NCBI GenBank assembly: GCA_003833135.1
Contig: QZLH01000013.1
Coordinates: 31,747-83,733 of the forward strand
Length of the DNA stretch: 51,987 bases
Direction of reading: 5' to 3'
Source: Oehlia diaphana
Taxonomy: Eukaryota; Glomeromycota; Glomeromycetes; Glomerales; Glomeraceae
A program made the position numbers and the translations under genes. The notes under the pieces were generated by a model. That model did no database searches, was not told the origin of the DNA, and saw nothing but the letters and a program-made list of their open reading frames with translations. Shown piece after piece: positions 23,017 to 35,780 of this stretch (position 1 is its first letter; every line of letters begins with the position of its first letter).

Positions 23017-23575
23017 TACAATTATTATTTTAAGTAACATAATCATTTTCTTTCAGTTTCCTAGAATTTAAATTATTTTGTTACATTAATAGGTATAATG
23101 TGATCTTGCTGAACTTATGAATCGTGTACACGTTTTTACGTAAGATAAATAAATTTAATTTTCAGATTTCAAGATTTTGTTCATTCTTTTTACACCCGGT
23201 GCGCTATACACGATATTATTAGAGTCGGTGATGAATGAGTCAGATTAGGTTCAAAGCGTTAAGGTTTTAGCGTGTTCACTTCCATTCTCCATTTTACCGT
23301 ATTTTTTACAATTAGAAAATCCTCTCTTACTGTATATTTAAATACATTTTTTATTTACCATAATAATCAATAAAAAATTTTTCAATTTATAATTCTATTG
23401 AACTGATTACAATATCGTAAAATACGGTATTACGTTATTGCATTATTGCGTAGTCTTCCGAGTGTAACTTCTGTAGGGTGATTGAAATATAGCAATTATA
23501 ATTTTTTTCGTTTTAAAACAAAAAATATTTGGGTAATTTTTTTTTTAAAAAAATTTTTTAAATTTTAATACCTAA
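23017..23575. other. Intergenic between convergent genes
   Basis: No gene seen. This is the shared 3' flank of the plus-strand kinase fusion gene and the minus-strand MACPF-like pseudogene. A T/A-rich run lies at about 23539-23565. Confidence 0.5.
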
Positions 23576-25303
23576 TTACTTTTTCCAATTAATTTTGTTA
23601 TTCAAAGTGTTAATATGAAATACGATATTTTCTTTTCTTAATATTGTGCAAAATATATATTTCCTCATAATAAGGGAATCATTTGAAGAATCCAACTTAG
23701 TTAATACAGGACTTCCCAAACAAGCAGGAATATTGATAAACGGATTTTCAAAACTTAATAATTCTGCGTTAATCATGGTTTGATTATTTGAATTATTTGG
23801 CATGCTAAATTCAGTTTTCAAAATTTTTAATTGAGCGTTAAAATCTGAATGTATAAAATTGAAATCTGTATAATATCCAATCACCATCCATCCAATTTTT
23901 AATTTGCATTGATATCTCTTAAATTTTTTCTGAATACAATGAATTATAAGACTTGGATTTCCATCTGGCGGACAAAGGACTTGACAAGTAAAAAAATCAT
24001 TTTTTGATTCTGTCGTATCAATAACAGTTGCAAATATATTACAATCTGCCTCTTTATTTTGAATAATATTTAGAGTCTCTGAAGGTATAACATCCTTAAA
24101 TTCAAAAATTTTTGGTTTTCCAAATTCATCTAAACAATAACTAAAATCTACAAAGTCTAGATGATGAATTCTCTTTCCAACAAACTCAATGATTTGTTTA
24201 CGTAAGTCGTAGGATAAAAGTTGAAAAATGCTAGTGGGGTTTTGAAGTTCTATAGAATCCCAACTTTTATAATCTTTTAAAGACTTGACCCAAGCTGCTT
24301 CATCAAAAATTTCAATGTTGTCAGGCTGTTTTCCCCCAATTAATTTTGTACAGTTAGATTTATAATAGGTTGATTTTTCTTTTGAATAATTGAAAGCACT
24401 TGCAGCATTGACTCCTAGAACCCCTCCAGCGTTCGCATTTATAGCAATTTCTTTAGAATTTCCTGCAAAACATCCAGTTGACGTTATATGTTCATTAAAA
24501 TATGCTCTGCCACCTAAAATTACTTCAGTTGGAATAAATTAACCATATTGCTCAGTTATTTGTTTAAGTTCTTTAACAGGATCTTTGGATTTAATTGCTC
24601 CTTCTACTACTTTAATAAATTCTTGAGTTGGTTTTAGATGATGATCAAATTTTAAAGATACTTTGCCATATTCTGTAAAATGATAAGAAGAAATATTTCC
24701 AGAATTAACTCCTTCATTTTCTATATTTCCAATTGATATTCCTAATTTTCCTAAACTTTTTACATTAATATCAGTACTAAAAAATAAGTTTTTTTTTCAT
24801 AAATCGATCATTATTCGACTTAAATTCAACAAACCCTTTCTGACAACCTTTACCACCAATTTCAATCAATTCACAATTTTGCATTTCAAATGCTCTATTT
24901 TCTGCTTTCTTAATTCCGTCAGTAGTCATGGTACATCCGTAATCTAATTTACATAATCCATTCAAATATTTCCAATCAGGTGTTGAACATTGTTTAAAAT
25001 ATAAAATATTACCATTTTTATCAATAATATCATTTAAAGATAATTTTCCTCTTTTTCAAGTGCTATATCAGCAAATCCATAAGTTTTATCATCATTGATA
25101 TTATCGAGATATTTTCTTGAAAACAATAACGTGTTATCAACAATTCCATTCACTTCAAGTTCTTGACGAACTTTTAATAAATTATCTGTAAGATTTAAAC
25201 GAGCTACCTTAGCGTCGGTTATTGATAAAGGGTCATCTATAATTTTTTTTACTGTTACAATAATATTGACATTATTTGAAAAAAAATTTGTGAAGTTGAA
25301 CAT
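23576..25303 (-). pseudogene. Recently broken MACPF-like paralog
   Basis: The minus strand follows the intact gene at 6971-9013 over most of its length. It keeps the N-terminus, DYGCTMTTDGIKKAENRAFE, the MACPF region and CKLKIGWMVIGYYTDFNFI. At least three lesions are visible: a small deletion causing a stop near 25034-25040; an extra A in an A-run with a stop near 24777; and a TAA replacing a Gln codon inside the MACPF signature (24539-24541). The C-terminal Cys-rich end is absent or diverged after about 23690. Because few lesions have accumulated, loss looks recent; one or two could be assembly errors, but not all. Its upstream motif is intact (25356-25398). It lies head to head with the kinase gene at 29174. 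Confidence 0.85.
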
Positions 25304-25355
25304 TTTATAAGTTAAGCTAAAAAAAAAAGAGTAAAAAGTATTTTTCGTCGTACCA

Positions 25356-25398
25356 AGCCAGCCAATTAACAGTTTCAGGTCAGATGTTTGTCACACAA
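25356..25398 (-). promoter_or_regulatory. Shared upstream motif of MACPF-like genes, second copy
   Basis: AGCCAGCCAATTA, then CAGGTCAGATG and TTTGTCACACAA, in the same order and distance from the ATG as at 9076-9119. Confidence 0.5.
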
Positions 25399-26478
25399 TT
25401 GAAATTCAAAATTGTGAAACGTTGATGATTCTTGTGAAACAAGATGTTTATCAAAAATAATAACGAATTAATCGAATTATAGTAAATAGATAGTGCGTGC
25501 ATTAGGTGCAAGGTGAGAAGATAATAATCGCTAGATCGTTCAATTTTAAATATTCAAAAACTAACTGAGAACTTGGAAAAAAATAATAAACACGTGGTTT
25601 AGTTAAGTGATACGATTTGCTATGTCACGTGTTTCAATTTACCGACAAAATGTTTTTTTTTTTTTAAAAAAAAATGAATACTGTATAATAAATAAAATTT
25701 CTTATTTACTTTAACGTCACTCATTGCATATCTCTATAATAAATAAATTAAAAATCAAGTTAAAATATGTTATTATATGCTTTTATACGGGATTCATTCT
25801 CTATAAGTCGTACGTCTGTAAAAAAACACGTGGGCAAAGATCTGTATATTTAGTCTAAGCTCTTAGTTTTCCTTTTTTTTGTAGTAGCATGAATATTATT
25901 TAGTTCTGAAAAGTAATTCTGCCATGTAATTGATATGATCGGAAAATGCTTTGATTTTTGTAAAAAAAAATTACTGTGATGCATATACAGTATTTCACAG
26001 TCTACAATGTGAGCGAAACTTTATTGTGGAGAATTTTAATTTTATTTCTTTTTTCAAAAAAAAAGAACGTGCAAATAATATAAGAAATACTAAGATACAT
26101 AGTTGGCTATATATTTTTTGTAACAAATAAAAATTCAAGAGTGGTAGCTAAAATATCATTCCCGTGTATTTGTGATTAAAACATTCTTGTCATTATGAGT
26201 TAGGAAGCAAATGATATATGCAAGTCAAAATAATTTATTTCTGTAAGCATGCCCTCCATGATGATCAAGAGAGAAAAAGATACATACAATTGGTGGCAAT
26301 GATTCAAGGAAGAGACAACGATTTCAAAAGTAATTGAATTATGGAACATTCTTTGACGGATGTTAAGGTGCTATACTATTAATTTATTTATGTAGAACAG
26401 AAAGAACAGAATATGGAATGTATATTCAATAAAATTTATTATGTGACAAAGTCATAATTACATAGTATAAACCTATTT

Positions 26479-26588
26479 TTATTCTTCACTTCCTAATGGT
26501 CCTTCAACTCTTGACAAGGTGTTAATAATTTTTAATTGATGGAGAGTTACTTTTTACGTGATTCTAATTTTGCTGCTGCGCCTTTTAC
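26479..26588 (-). pseudogene. Possible 3' end of a lost gene
   Basis: Minus-strand reading gives VKGAAAKLESRK, then a one-base frameshift in an A-run, then VTLHQLKIINTLSRVEGPLG and a short acidic end before TAA. Codon use looks coding rather than random AT sequence. No upstream exon identified and no family recognised. Confidence 0.25.
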
Positions 26589-26720
26589 AATTTTTTTATT
26601 TTATTCTTTCTACAACGGTAATGAATTCTTAACAAATTCTAAAATAAAATTATTATTTCTTTTATTAAGTTTTAAAAGAATAATAAAGTTATATATTATT
26701 ATGTTATTATAATGTGACGC

Positions 26721-26842
26721 TTAAGATGAAGAGGAAGAAGAAGATACAAGAAACCAAGCTTGAACAACTGCATCCATCGTATCAATGGTTGAATCATTTA
26801 TTATAACACGTGATGTTCTTAATTGATCATCGTCATCTTTCA
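26721..26842 (-). CDS. Possible terminal exon, unknown gene
   Basis: After a TTTTTAG acceptor the minus strand encodes KDDDDQLRTSRVIIND, continuing to AVVQAWFLV, a run of seven Ser and TAA. The upstream donor and exon are uncertain; a candidate lies near 26940-26985 after another TTATAG acceptor. The composition suggests true coding, but it could be a stranded exon. No family recognised. Confidence 0.3.
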
Positions 26843-28205
26843 CTAAAAAGATTATACTTATCTTATTTTAGCTAAAGTTAAAAAAATAAATATTTCCAGT
26901 TTCAGGCTATTTTATTAAGGTTCTCTCAGAATTTCGTCAACGATTATCGCTTTGTGATTGTATGGTTTGAAAGTCTAGGAACTTCCTATAAGAAAAAAAA
27001 AATAATATAGTATTCCTTTTAAGGGTAGTAATGTTGCGTGCTTGACAACTTTTTCTTGAAATACACTTATATGGAGAGCTTATCAAGATGTGTAATAAAA
27101 TCACATTTATATATTACATAACGTCTTTTTTTATTTTATTTTATGAAATAAATAAAACAGCTATGTATTAAATCGTAGAATAACATTAATTGATCCTTGG
27201 TTGTTTACAAAAAAAAAAGCGTATCATTGCATTCCACATACTCTTTAAAAGGTGTATTATAAAGAATGTGAAATAAAATGCAATCAAATTTGGTTCATAT
27301 ATTTTATTAAATTATTAATATAATAATAATTAATGGGTCCGTCTATAAATAAGTGATTCCTAATTAAAAATCATTATAACTCTTCTTGGATAAGATCAAA
27401 AAAAAGTACGCCACATTTATCAGAAAGAAAACAAAAAATTTCTTAATTACTGGTCTGTCTACAGTAATATCGTGCCTATTTTTATATCTTTTTAAGGGTA
27501 AAATCTAAATAAAATATGGCTATACTAAATTTTCGCCTAAGATTCCCATTGGATCCGATGTGGAATTAATGTAATGACGCGACATAGGTCCGGATGATTA
27601 CGAACCAAAAAAATTCTCCAGAATCAATGGAACTAGCTTCTTCGCTTATTGATAAAAATAAATTATGGCCAAAAAAGTTCTTCAACTGTTTTAGTAAAAG
27701 TCCTTTTAAAATAAAATACTATAATAAATAGTAAGAATAAAATAAGTAATATTTCAGGAAGTGACTTATTTAAATCGAGTAGCGAAGTTGTGACAAATAA
27801 TCGATCATCAATATGATCACGTGAAAAAATTTTTTATGGTGACGTACTGACGCACCTTAATTTCATTATTCACACGATCGTCCGATAAAAAGCCTTACTA
27901 CAGAAGTTTTGTAATCTTCATAATATTAATAAAGTGGGTAAGCAAAGCATCAATAATATTTTTTTTAACATCTACTGTAGCTACAGATGAAAAACATTCC
28001 TTTTATATTGTTTATTTTAATTTTTTTTTTTTTTTAAATTATGATTTTTATGTTAATCAACTTAGTCAACTGAGACTAGTTATTAATTTTTTTACATTTA
28101 TTCTAAAACTTAGGTTACTTACTTAATTTTACATACCGCAAGAATTAATAACCATAAAATTTCTATATTTGTAAAAATGGCGCAGTAATTTTCGTACGAT
28201 TACCC

Positions 28206-29042
28206 CAGCGTACCCTACAAAAATGTCACGAAACGGCCGGCATTACGGCGTTATGCACTAACACGTGAAAATAAACAGTGACGAATAATGGCGTGACGAA
28301 TACGTTTTTACTTACTCGNNNNNNNNNNNNNNNNNNNNNNNNNNNNNNNNNNNNNNNNNNNNNNNNNNNNNNNNNNNNNNNNNNNNNNNNNNNNNNNNNN
28401 NNNNNNNNNNNNNNNNNNNNNNNNNNNNNNNNNNNNNNNNNNNNNNNNNNNNNNNNNNNNNNNNNNNNNNNNNNNNNNNNNNNNNNNNNNNNNNNNNNNN
28501 NNNNNNNNNNNNNNNNNNNNNNNNNNNNNNNNNNNNNNNNNNNNNNNNNNNNNNNNNNNNNNNNNNNNNNNNNNNNNNNNNNNNNNNNNNNNNNNNNNNN
28601 NNNNNNNNNNNNNNNNNNNNNNNNNNNNNNNNNNNNNNNNNNNNNNNNNNNNNNNNNNNNNNNNNNNNNNNNNNNNNNNNNNNNNNNNNNNNNNNNNNNN
28701 NNNNNNNNNNNNNNNNNNNNNNNNNNNNNNNNNNNNNNNNNNNNNNNNNNNNNNNNNNNNNNNNNNNNNNNNNNNNNNNNNNNNNNNNNNNNNNNNNNNN
28801 NNNNNNNNNNNNNNNNNNNNNNNNNNNNNNNNNNNNNNNNNNNNNNNNNNNNNNNNNNNNNNNNNNNNNNNNNNNNNNNNNNNNNNNNNNNNNNNNNNNN
28901 NNNNNNNNNNNNNNNNNNNNNNNNNNNNNNNNNNNNNNNNNNNNCAGATACTTATGAAAAATGGAATCAAGGAAGGGTGTGACGGACGTGACAAAAAACA
29001 ATCACGTGTTTTTATATTGTGACATTTTTGTAGGGTACGCTG
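28206..29042. mobile_element. TIR element spanning the assembly gap
   Basis: CAGCGTACCCTACAAAAATG followed by TCAC at 28206-28229 is an exact inverted copy of the sequence at 29019-29042. Just inside both arms an ACACGTGA word recurs. CAGCG termini would suit a hAT element, but I find no matching 8-bp duplication. The centre is unsequenced. It sits 131 bp upstream of the kinase start at 29174, so it may affect that promoter. Confidence 0.6.
28319..28944. other. Assembly gap (626 N)
   Basis: Unknown bases. The true length may differ. The gap lies wholly between the two inverted repeats at 28206 and 29042, which probably caused the assembly break. Confidence 1.
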
Positions 29043-29173
29043 TGGAAATCTTTTCGTACTGTAACTGTACAATGTAACACCGTGCAAGATTCCGCCCGAA
29101 TTGTGTCACATCAATGCATAAGTAAATAAAAGGCATTTTTTTTCGTTTATTAAATCCAAGAGACTCTTAAAAA

Positions 29174-32100
29174 ATGACGACCAGTATCAATAATAAAAAT
29201 GATGATACAGATAATAAATGGATCCAGTGGATTAAAAAAGGAATCGCTGATGAATTCATTAGTTATCATGACTATAATGAATTTCAAAATATTAAAAGTA
29301 TAGGTAGGGGAGGATTTAGTAATGTTTATCGGGCTAACTGGGAGAGTTCAAATACCGTTGTTGCATTAAAAACTTTGAAAAACGTTAATGATAACGCAGA
29401 AGAAATTGTTAATGAAGTAATTAAGGTTATGCTACGATAAAAATTATTCACATTTTCCTACAGTTTCTAAATATATACATATCATTTTTTTTTTTTTTTT
29501 AGATAAAATTAATGAAAAAAGTTGATTTTCACGCAAATATTATTCACTTTTTCGGTATTACAAGTAATACAAGTAAGTATAAAATATGCTATGAAATTTA
29601 AATTGAATACAATTAACCTTAAATTGAGTTGGCATTTATCTGTTATTCATATTTTTTTTAATAGATAACATAGATTCAAGTCTCTCGTTTATTCTTGAAT
29701 ATGCAGATAGTGGTACATTAAAAAATTATTTAAAAGATAAATTCAATGAATTAGATTGGAATATTAAAGTACTATTTGCAGTTCAAATTGCCGATGCTGT
29801 CTTATGTATACACCAAAAAGAAATTGTTCATAATGATCTAGTAAAGTATTCTTTTTATTTTTTTCTTCTAATTCGCAAGGATTAATCTAACATTGACTAA
29901 CAATACAATATTCTTAGCATTCTGATAATATATTGATTCATCAAAATGTGATCAAATTAGCAGACTTTGGTCTTTCATGCAGAGCTGAAGTATCAAATTC
30001 TGTAAAAGATGTTTTTGGAAAGGTTCCTTATATTGATCCGCAACGTTTCAGAAATTATACAAATAACCATAACAAGAAGTCGGATGTGTATAGTGTTGGA
30101 GTACTCTTATGGGAAATATCATCCGGACAAAAACCATTTGAATCTTTCGATAATCATGATGATCAACTAGCATTAATGTACCATATTTTAGACGGCAATA
30201 GAGAAGTTCCAATTGTTGGTACACCAGATGATTACATTAACATTTATACAAGTATGAATTCATTTATATTTCTTCTGATTTTGTTATTGCTAAATTTTAT
30301 TTTGACCAAACCAATTTTTAGGATGTTGGCAGTATAATCCAGATGATAGACCTGATATGCATCAAGTATTTTCTGATCTGATCAAGGTGAACATAAATGA
30401 ATATACTTTGTTGGCTGGAAAAAATATGAATACAGGCGAAAATTTTACGGAACAAAAAATTAATAATTCATTAAATGATTGCTCCGGTCTAATGTATGAT
30501 CAACAATCGAGTTATAAAACACAAATAATGAATTTGACTTGCTCAAATTATGTATCTTCTCAAGAAGACAACGAGGTACCAAATGGAAATGATCTTAAAA
30601 TTATAATAACAGGAATTGAAGAATTGAAAGATTTAGATGTTAACAATACTGAGCATTATAAACGAATAAATATAAAGCCATCATTAGAGATCGAAAACTA
30701 TGAAGTCTTTGGATCAGTTATTTCAAGAAATAATTCGAGACTAGAAGATATTTTATTTTCATTCGAATTATATGATTCTAATGGATTTTCTGCAATAATA
30801 AGAACTTTAAATAATGCAGTTATTGATATTGCAAAATGTTATATTTTGTGGATGATTATTGGAAGTCCTACAAAATTATCAGTTTTTAGTCAAAAGAATC
30901 GAGAATTACAAGTGTATTGTGTTAAAAAGCCCATTATACTACAACCCAGTTGTTCTTACTATCCAATAAAAACTTCTTGCAAATTATCTGAAGGATATAT
31001 AATTTCCGTCAATGCTTATTGCTCAACAGCAAATCATAAGCCTATAAATATTAGAATTAGTATAGTTGGATGGTCAGAATATTGTATTTACTTTAAAGTA
31101 GCTAAATCAAATTATAATAATTCAAATTCGGATAGATCAAATGATTCTTCCGAAAGCCATGATCAACCTGATGCTGATACTAACTTTTTAACAAACCTTG
31201 AAATAACTATCTGTATTTTATCTTCCGATCATGAAAATTTGAATATTGATAATATGGAGGGGAAGGAATATCCTTTGGGTTTAATTGGACATTGTTTAAC
31301 TGAAAATACAAAGTGTATGTAATTTTCTATTGATAAATTATTTATCGATTTTCAAATTTAATTTATCAGTTATTATATAAATTTAAATAGTAATTCCATT
31401 TAAAAATGTGGATGAACTTAAACCCGATCAAATTAAAGTAAGTTTTAAAATTTAGTTCTATCATGTGTATGTTTAGATACTAAGCTAACTTCGTTTAATA
31501 ATTATAGTATTTACAAGAAATGGAGACTGGTATCAAAAAAATTGATGATGAAACTTTTCAAAATCAAGAGGTTCATTCACTAAAATTAGCTGATTATGAA
31601 ATAGATGGAAATGAGATACCACGTAAAAATGGAAGTTTGAGTAAATGGGTTAATGTCAAAAATAAAAATGAAGAATTCGCGTTCAAAAGTATCTCTAATA
31701 AAGAGTACCAAATGATCATGCAAAATCAAATTACAATTTTCAAAAAACTTCATGATTGCAATAATATTATAAAGTTTTATGGACTTATTTCCGATGGAAA
31801 TAAATGGTATTTTGTGACTGAATGGGCTGAATATGGAAATTTACGTGAATTTTATACAAACTATAAAGACCGATTTGACGTTAAATTAAAATTACGTATA
31901 TCTCTTGATATTGCTCATGGATTGAATTTTCTAAGTAATGTAGAGGTAAATAATAAAAAATTTTTTAAATTATTTATTTAATTAAATCTTTTAATCTAAA
32001 TTAAAAATTTTAAAATATTATATTTATATTTTAGATTTTGCATCATGATATTAGAGCTGAAAATATATTAATTACATTAAATGAGAAAGCAAAACTTGCG

Positions 32101-34862
32101 AATCATTCACTGAACGCAGTTACATTAAAACAAGACCAAAATTTAGAACGAGTTCGCTATTGCGCTCCTGAATTATTGAAGGATTCCAATATAAAATATG
32201 ATTATAAGTGTGAGGTTTATAGCTTTGGAATTTTACTTTGGGAAATTGCTGAAGAAAAAGCTCCATATGAAAATTATAAGGATATTATAGAAATAGTCAA
32301 CCTTGTGAGTGAAAAATATCGAGAGCCATTTTCTGAAAATAATCAAATTTCAGAAAAATTCAAAAATTTGGTAATTAATGGTACGTAAAAAAGAATAGTT
32401 AAATTTCTTATAAAGTATTAATTATTCTAATTATTCCTATTTTTTTATAGCTGTTAATCATGATCCAGAATTCAGGCCAAACATTATAGAAATGCTTAAA
32501 GTTCTCAATAATTGTTTTGAAGATTCTAAATCCAATACATCATCATCAGAACCTACTCCTACTGTTCCTGCTCATCCTGAAATAGCTCTGTTTGTTCCAT
32601 TTACAAAATTTGTTCCCTTAATTAAAGAAATCGGAAGTATTTTTGACGAAATCATTGATATAGTAGAAGCTGCTGAACATAATAAACGAACTTGTAAAAT
32701 ATTACAAGACCGAGTTCAAATTGCAGAATCAGTCGTGCGAAAACTTAGAGAAGAAAGAGGACTTAATAGAGATTTTTTTATTAATAAGAATTATTTATAT
32801 TTACAAGAATTAACTGGTACTATAAAACAAATTAAAAAATTTATATCCGATATTTCTCAAATGAAAACCTTGATAAAATATATTAGAGCAAAAAGTATTG
32901 AGAAAACTTTTACAGAATTATGTGAAGAATTTGATAGTTGTATTGATTCATTGTCTTTCTCTATTGATGTTGAAATTGATGAACTTGGACAACTAAAGGA
33001 CGATCAAGATGATTTAGCAAAAGTAGGATTAAAAAATTTTGTTCTATTATACTTTAATTGAGTATGAAAATTAATTATAATCTAACAATTTTAATAATTA
33101 TAGTTTCTACAAGAAATGGTGACTGATAATAGAGATGACGGAAAAGAAATACTGTTTTCCTCAACTGTTACAAAAGTCAATACAATGAATATTACAATGG
33201 AAAAATTGATGGGTTATCATCAAAATCAAGAAATATTTGATAATATTTTTCAGGTAAATCCGCTAAAAATATCTGATTATATACGGGATGATAATGAGAA
33301 ACCACGTAAAAATGGACGTGTGACTAAATGGTACAACATAAAAGGTAAAGGTGAAGAATTCGCTTTTAAAATTATCTCTGAAATGGAGGATCAGAAGATT
33401 ATACAAAATGTAGTTGCAATTCTTAAAGAACTTCATGATTGTCAAAACATCATAAAATTTTATGGACTTACTTGTAAGGGAAATAAATGGTATTTGGTGA
33501 CTGAATGGGCCAAATATGGTAATTTACGTGAATTTTATACAAACAATAAAGATCAATTTGATGTTAGATTAAAATTACGTGTGTCTCTTGATATTGCTCG
33601 TGGATTAAATTTTTTAAGAGCCGTTGAGGTAATTCTATAATCGACTTTTAATTAACGAAATTTTATTTGATTGCTTAATTCTTTTTTTCTTTTTTTTTAG
33701 ATTGTTCACCGTGATATAAGGGCTGAGAATATATTAATCACACTTAATGAGACAGCAAAACTTGCAAATTTTAAATTAAGTCGTTACTTAACTGCAGCTA
33801 CATTAAATCAAGGCCAAAATTTAGAACGAGTTCGTTATTGTGCACCTGAGTTGCTGGAAAGGACTCCAAATTACAAGTATGGTCAAAAATGTGAGGTTTA
33901 TAGTTTTGGAATCTTACTTTGGGAAATTGCTGAAGAAAGAATTCCATATGAAGGTATCAATGATATTTTGAATATAATCGATAAGGTACATAATAAAATG
34001 TATAGAGAACCATTTTCTGAAAATAGCCAAATGCCAGGGGAATTCAAACAATTACAGTTTGAAGGTATGTAAAAGAAAATATTTAAATTATAATTTTATT
34101 TGTTAGACTTACTTTCTTCTTTTTCTTATATAATTTTTAGCTGTTCATCATGACCCAGATTTTAGGCCAAAAATTACAAAAATGTTTGAAGTTCTTAGAA
34201 ATTGTGTCAAGAGATATCAAGATTCATCAAATTCTAATAGTTCAAGCCTAAGCAGAAAACCCTCCACGCCAAATTCTATTCAAAAGCGAGCATTCGGCAT
34301 TGATCAAGATGCATATGAACTTCTTAATTTACCAGATTTTGAATCATTTAAATACATGACACTTGCTGATGCAACAAAACAACATAAGATGTTTAAAAAT
34401 GGTAAACATAGTGGAGATGTAAAAACTGCATATAAATGTTTTGAAGCCTATGCGAATAATCCAAATACAACAAAACGTAATCGAATCACAGCAAAATATT
34501 ATAAAGCATATTACATTTCAAGAGGATTAGCTGAGAGCCCTCCAAATAAAGATAAAATTGTTGCTGAATTATTTAAAGAAGTTGCTGATGATGAAGCAAA
34601 TGAAAACCCTGAAGCAAAATTAAGATACGGAGATTGTTTGTTTAATGGTAAAGGTGTTGATAAGAATGAATCAGAAGCTCTTAAATATTTTGAAAAAGCT
34701 GCTGAAGATGGTGTTGTAGTAGCAATGTACAACGTTGGAAATATGTATTATAATGGTGTTGGATGTGCAAAAGATATGGAAAAAGCTAAGTATTATATAG
34801 AATTAGCTGTTTATAATGGCTTCGAAGCTGCCATCAGATTTCGTAATGAGTATAACTTTTAA
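29174..34862 (+). CDS. Kinase-pseudokinases-MLKL-like 4HB-Sel1 multidomain protein
   Basis: Best model: twelve exons at 29174-29416, 29503-29572, 29665-29840, 29918-30251, 30322-31314, 31391-31437, 31508-31945, 32035-32380, 32451-33022, 33104-33628, 33701-34064 and 34141-34862. All junctions stay in frame, giving about 1609 residues. Kinase 1 (30-310) has IGRGGFSNVY, VALK, HNDLHSDNIL (HND for HRD) and DFG. Residues about 366-590 match the C-terminal domain of the gene at 16626. Kinase 2 (about 660-895) lacks a glycine loop and has HHDIRAENIL and NHS for DFG. Residues about 927-1065 are a helical MLKL-like four-helix segment. Kinase 3 has HRDIRAENIL but NFK for DFG, so kinases 2 and 3 are probably pseudokinases. 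Sel1-type repeats (about 1526-1600) end the protein. Separate genes starting at 31520 and 33116 are possible. Confidence 0.72.
32585..33010 (+). other. MLKL-like four-helix-bundle coding segment
   Basis: About 140 residues, nearly all helical, starting PFTKFVPLIKEIGSIFDEII. They continue with NKRTCKILQDRVQ, ESVVRKLREE, a YLQELTGTIKQIKKFI helix and FTELCEEFDSCIDSL. This order of amphipathic helices, with an aromatic/Arg-rich hinge, resembles the N-terminal domain of MLKL-like proteins known in animals and fungi. It sits between two pseudokinase domains. The assignment is by pattern only; a profile search is needed. Confidence 0.6.
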
Positions 34863-35780
34863 TTATTTATTATTTTCGATATAATATATTTATTACTTTA
34901 TTTTTTTACCAATAAATATACATTGTGCTGAAAGTATTTAACCGCAGCGATATAAACTTAGAATGAAACCATTTATAACGACTGTATTTTATGCAACTTG
35001 CTTGTATGATCTGAATACTACTGTATCTTATGCGTATGTGCATTTGAATACAGGCAACGTGAGTGTAGCACTGTAGTCACATACAACTCAATAGATATAG
35101 TCCATGATTTCTTTTATTTCTTTTATTAATTAAATTGCGCGATGTAGGATGTCTGAATATGAAAAGCATTAGATAATTGAGATTTTTATGTATAACGTTC
35201 ATTCAATTTATAAAGCTCCAAAAATTAATATCTTTTTAAACTTAATAATTCAACAATAGTTCCCGCTTAATTCGATACCAAATAAATCATTTTATTAAAT
35301 TTGTTTAATAAAATAAAACTTTGGAAATTTTAGCTTTAAAACGATATACAGCAAACCGTGACAAAAACAAAAATTGATTTCTGCTTTAAATAACTGCAAC
35401 TGACGCTAGTCTCATGTAGTATAATCATTGTTAATCTGTAGGTTAGCTTATTCTTTAGTAGTTTCATTGCGGTTGTAATTTTTTATACAACGCGTAATTA
35501 TTACTAACCAAAGAAATAAAATGATGCTATAAGTAATAACTGAAGTGAAATTTGCAAAAAAAAATGCATGGTTTCTGCGTCATCTACAGGCGTAGTATAT
35601 TTGTAAAAACTTCAATTGTCAAAAAAAAATAAAAAAGTCATGAAAATGCATTTATTTTACTATCTAATTTAACAAAAATCCTTATCACCGTTGGCCAGAA
35701 TTATCAATTTTTACCGGCACTATATTTTTTTAATGCTGGTCGATCGTCATAATTTCAGTCACCGGTTAGAGGACGTCGCC
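34863..35780. other. Intergenic, no gene seen
   Basis: 3' flank of the multidomain kinase gene. No coding signal. Confidence 0.55.

Larger units (their letters stand above)
25399..28205. other. Intergenic with two small coding remnants
   Basis: Between the MACPF-like pseudogene and the TIR pair at 28206. Two short minus-strand coding-like stretches (26479-26588, 26721-26842) are listed separately. T/A runs occur at about 25651-25672 and 28022-28036. No other gene seen. Confidence 0.5.

Noticed and set aside
28278..29087. Open frames crossing the N gap on both strands
   Set aside because: Artefacts of unknown bases; only a few real codons at each edge.
34511..34732. 73-codon minus-strand open frame
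   Set aside because: Shadow of the Sel1-coding exon on the plus strand.
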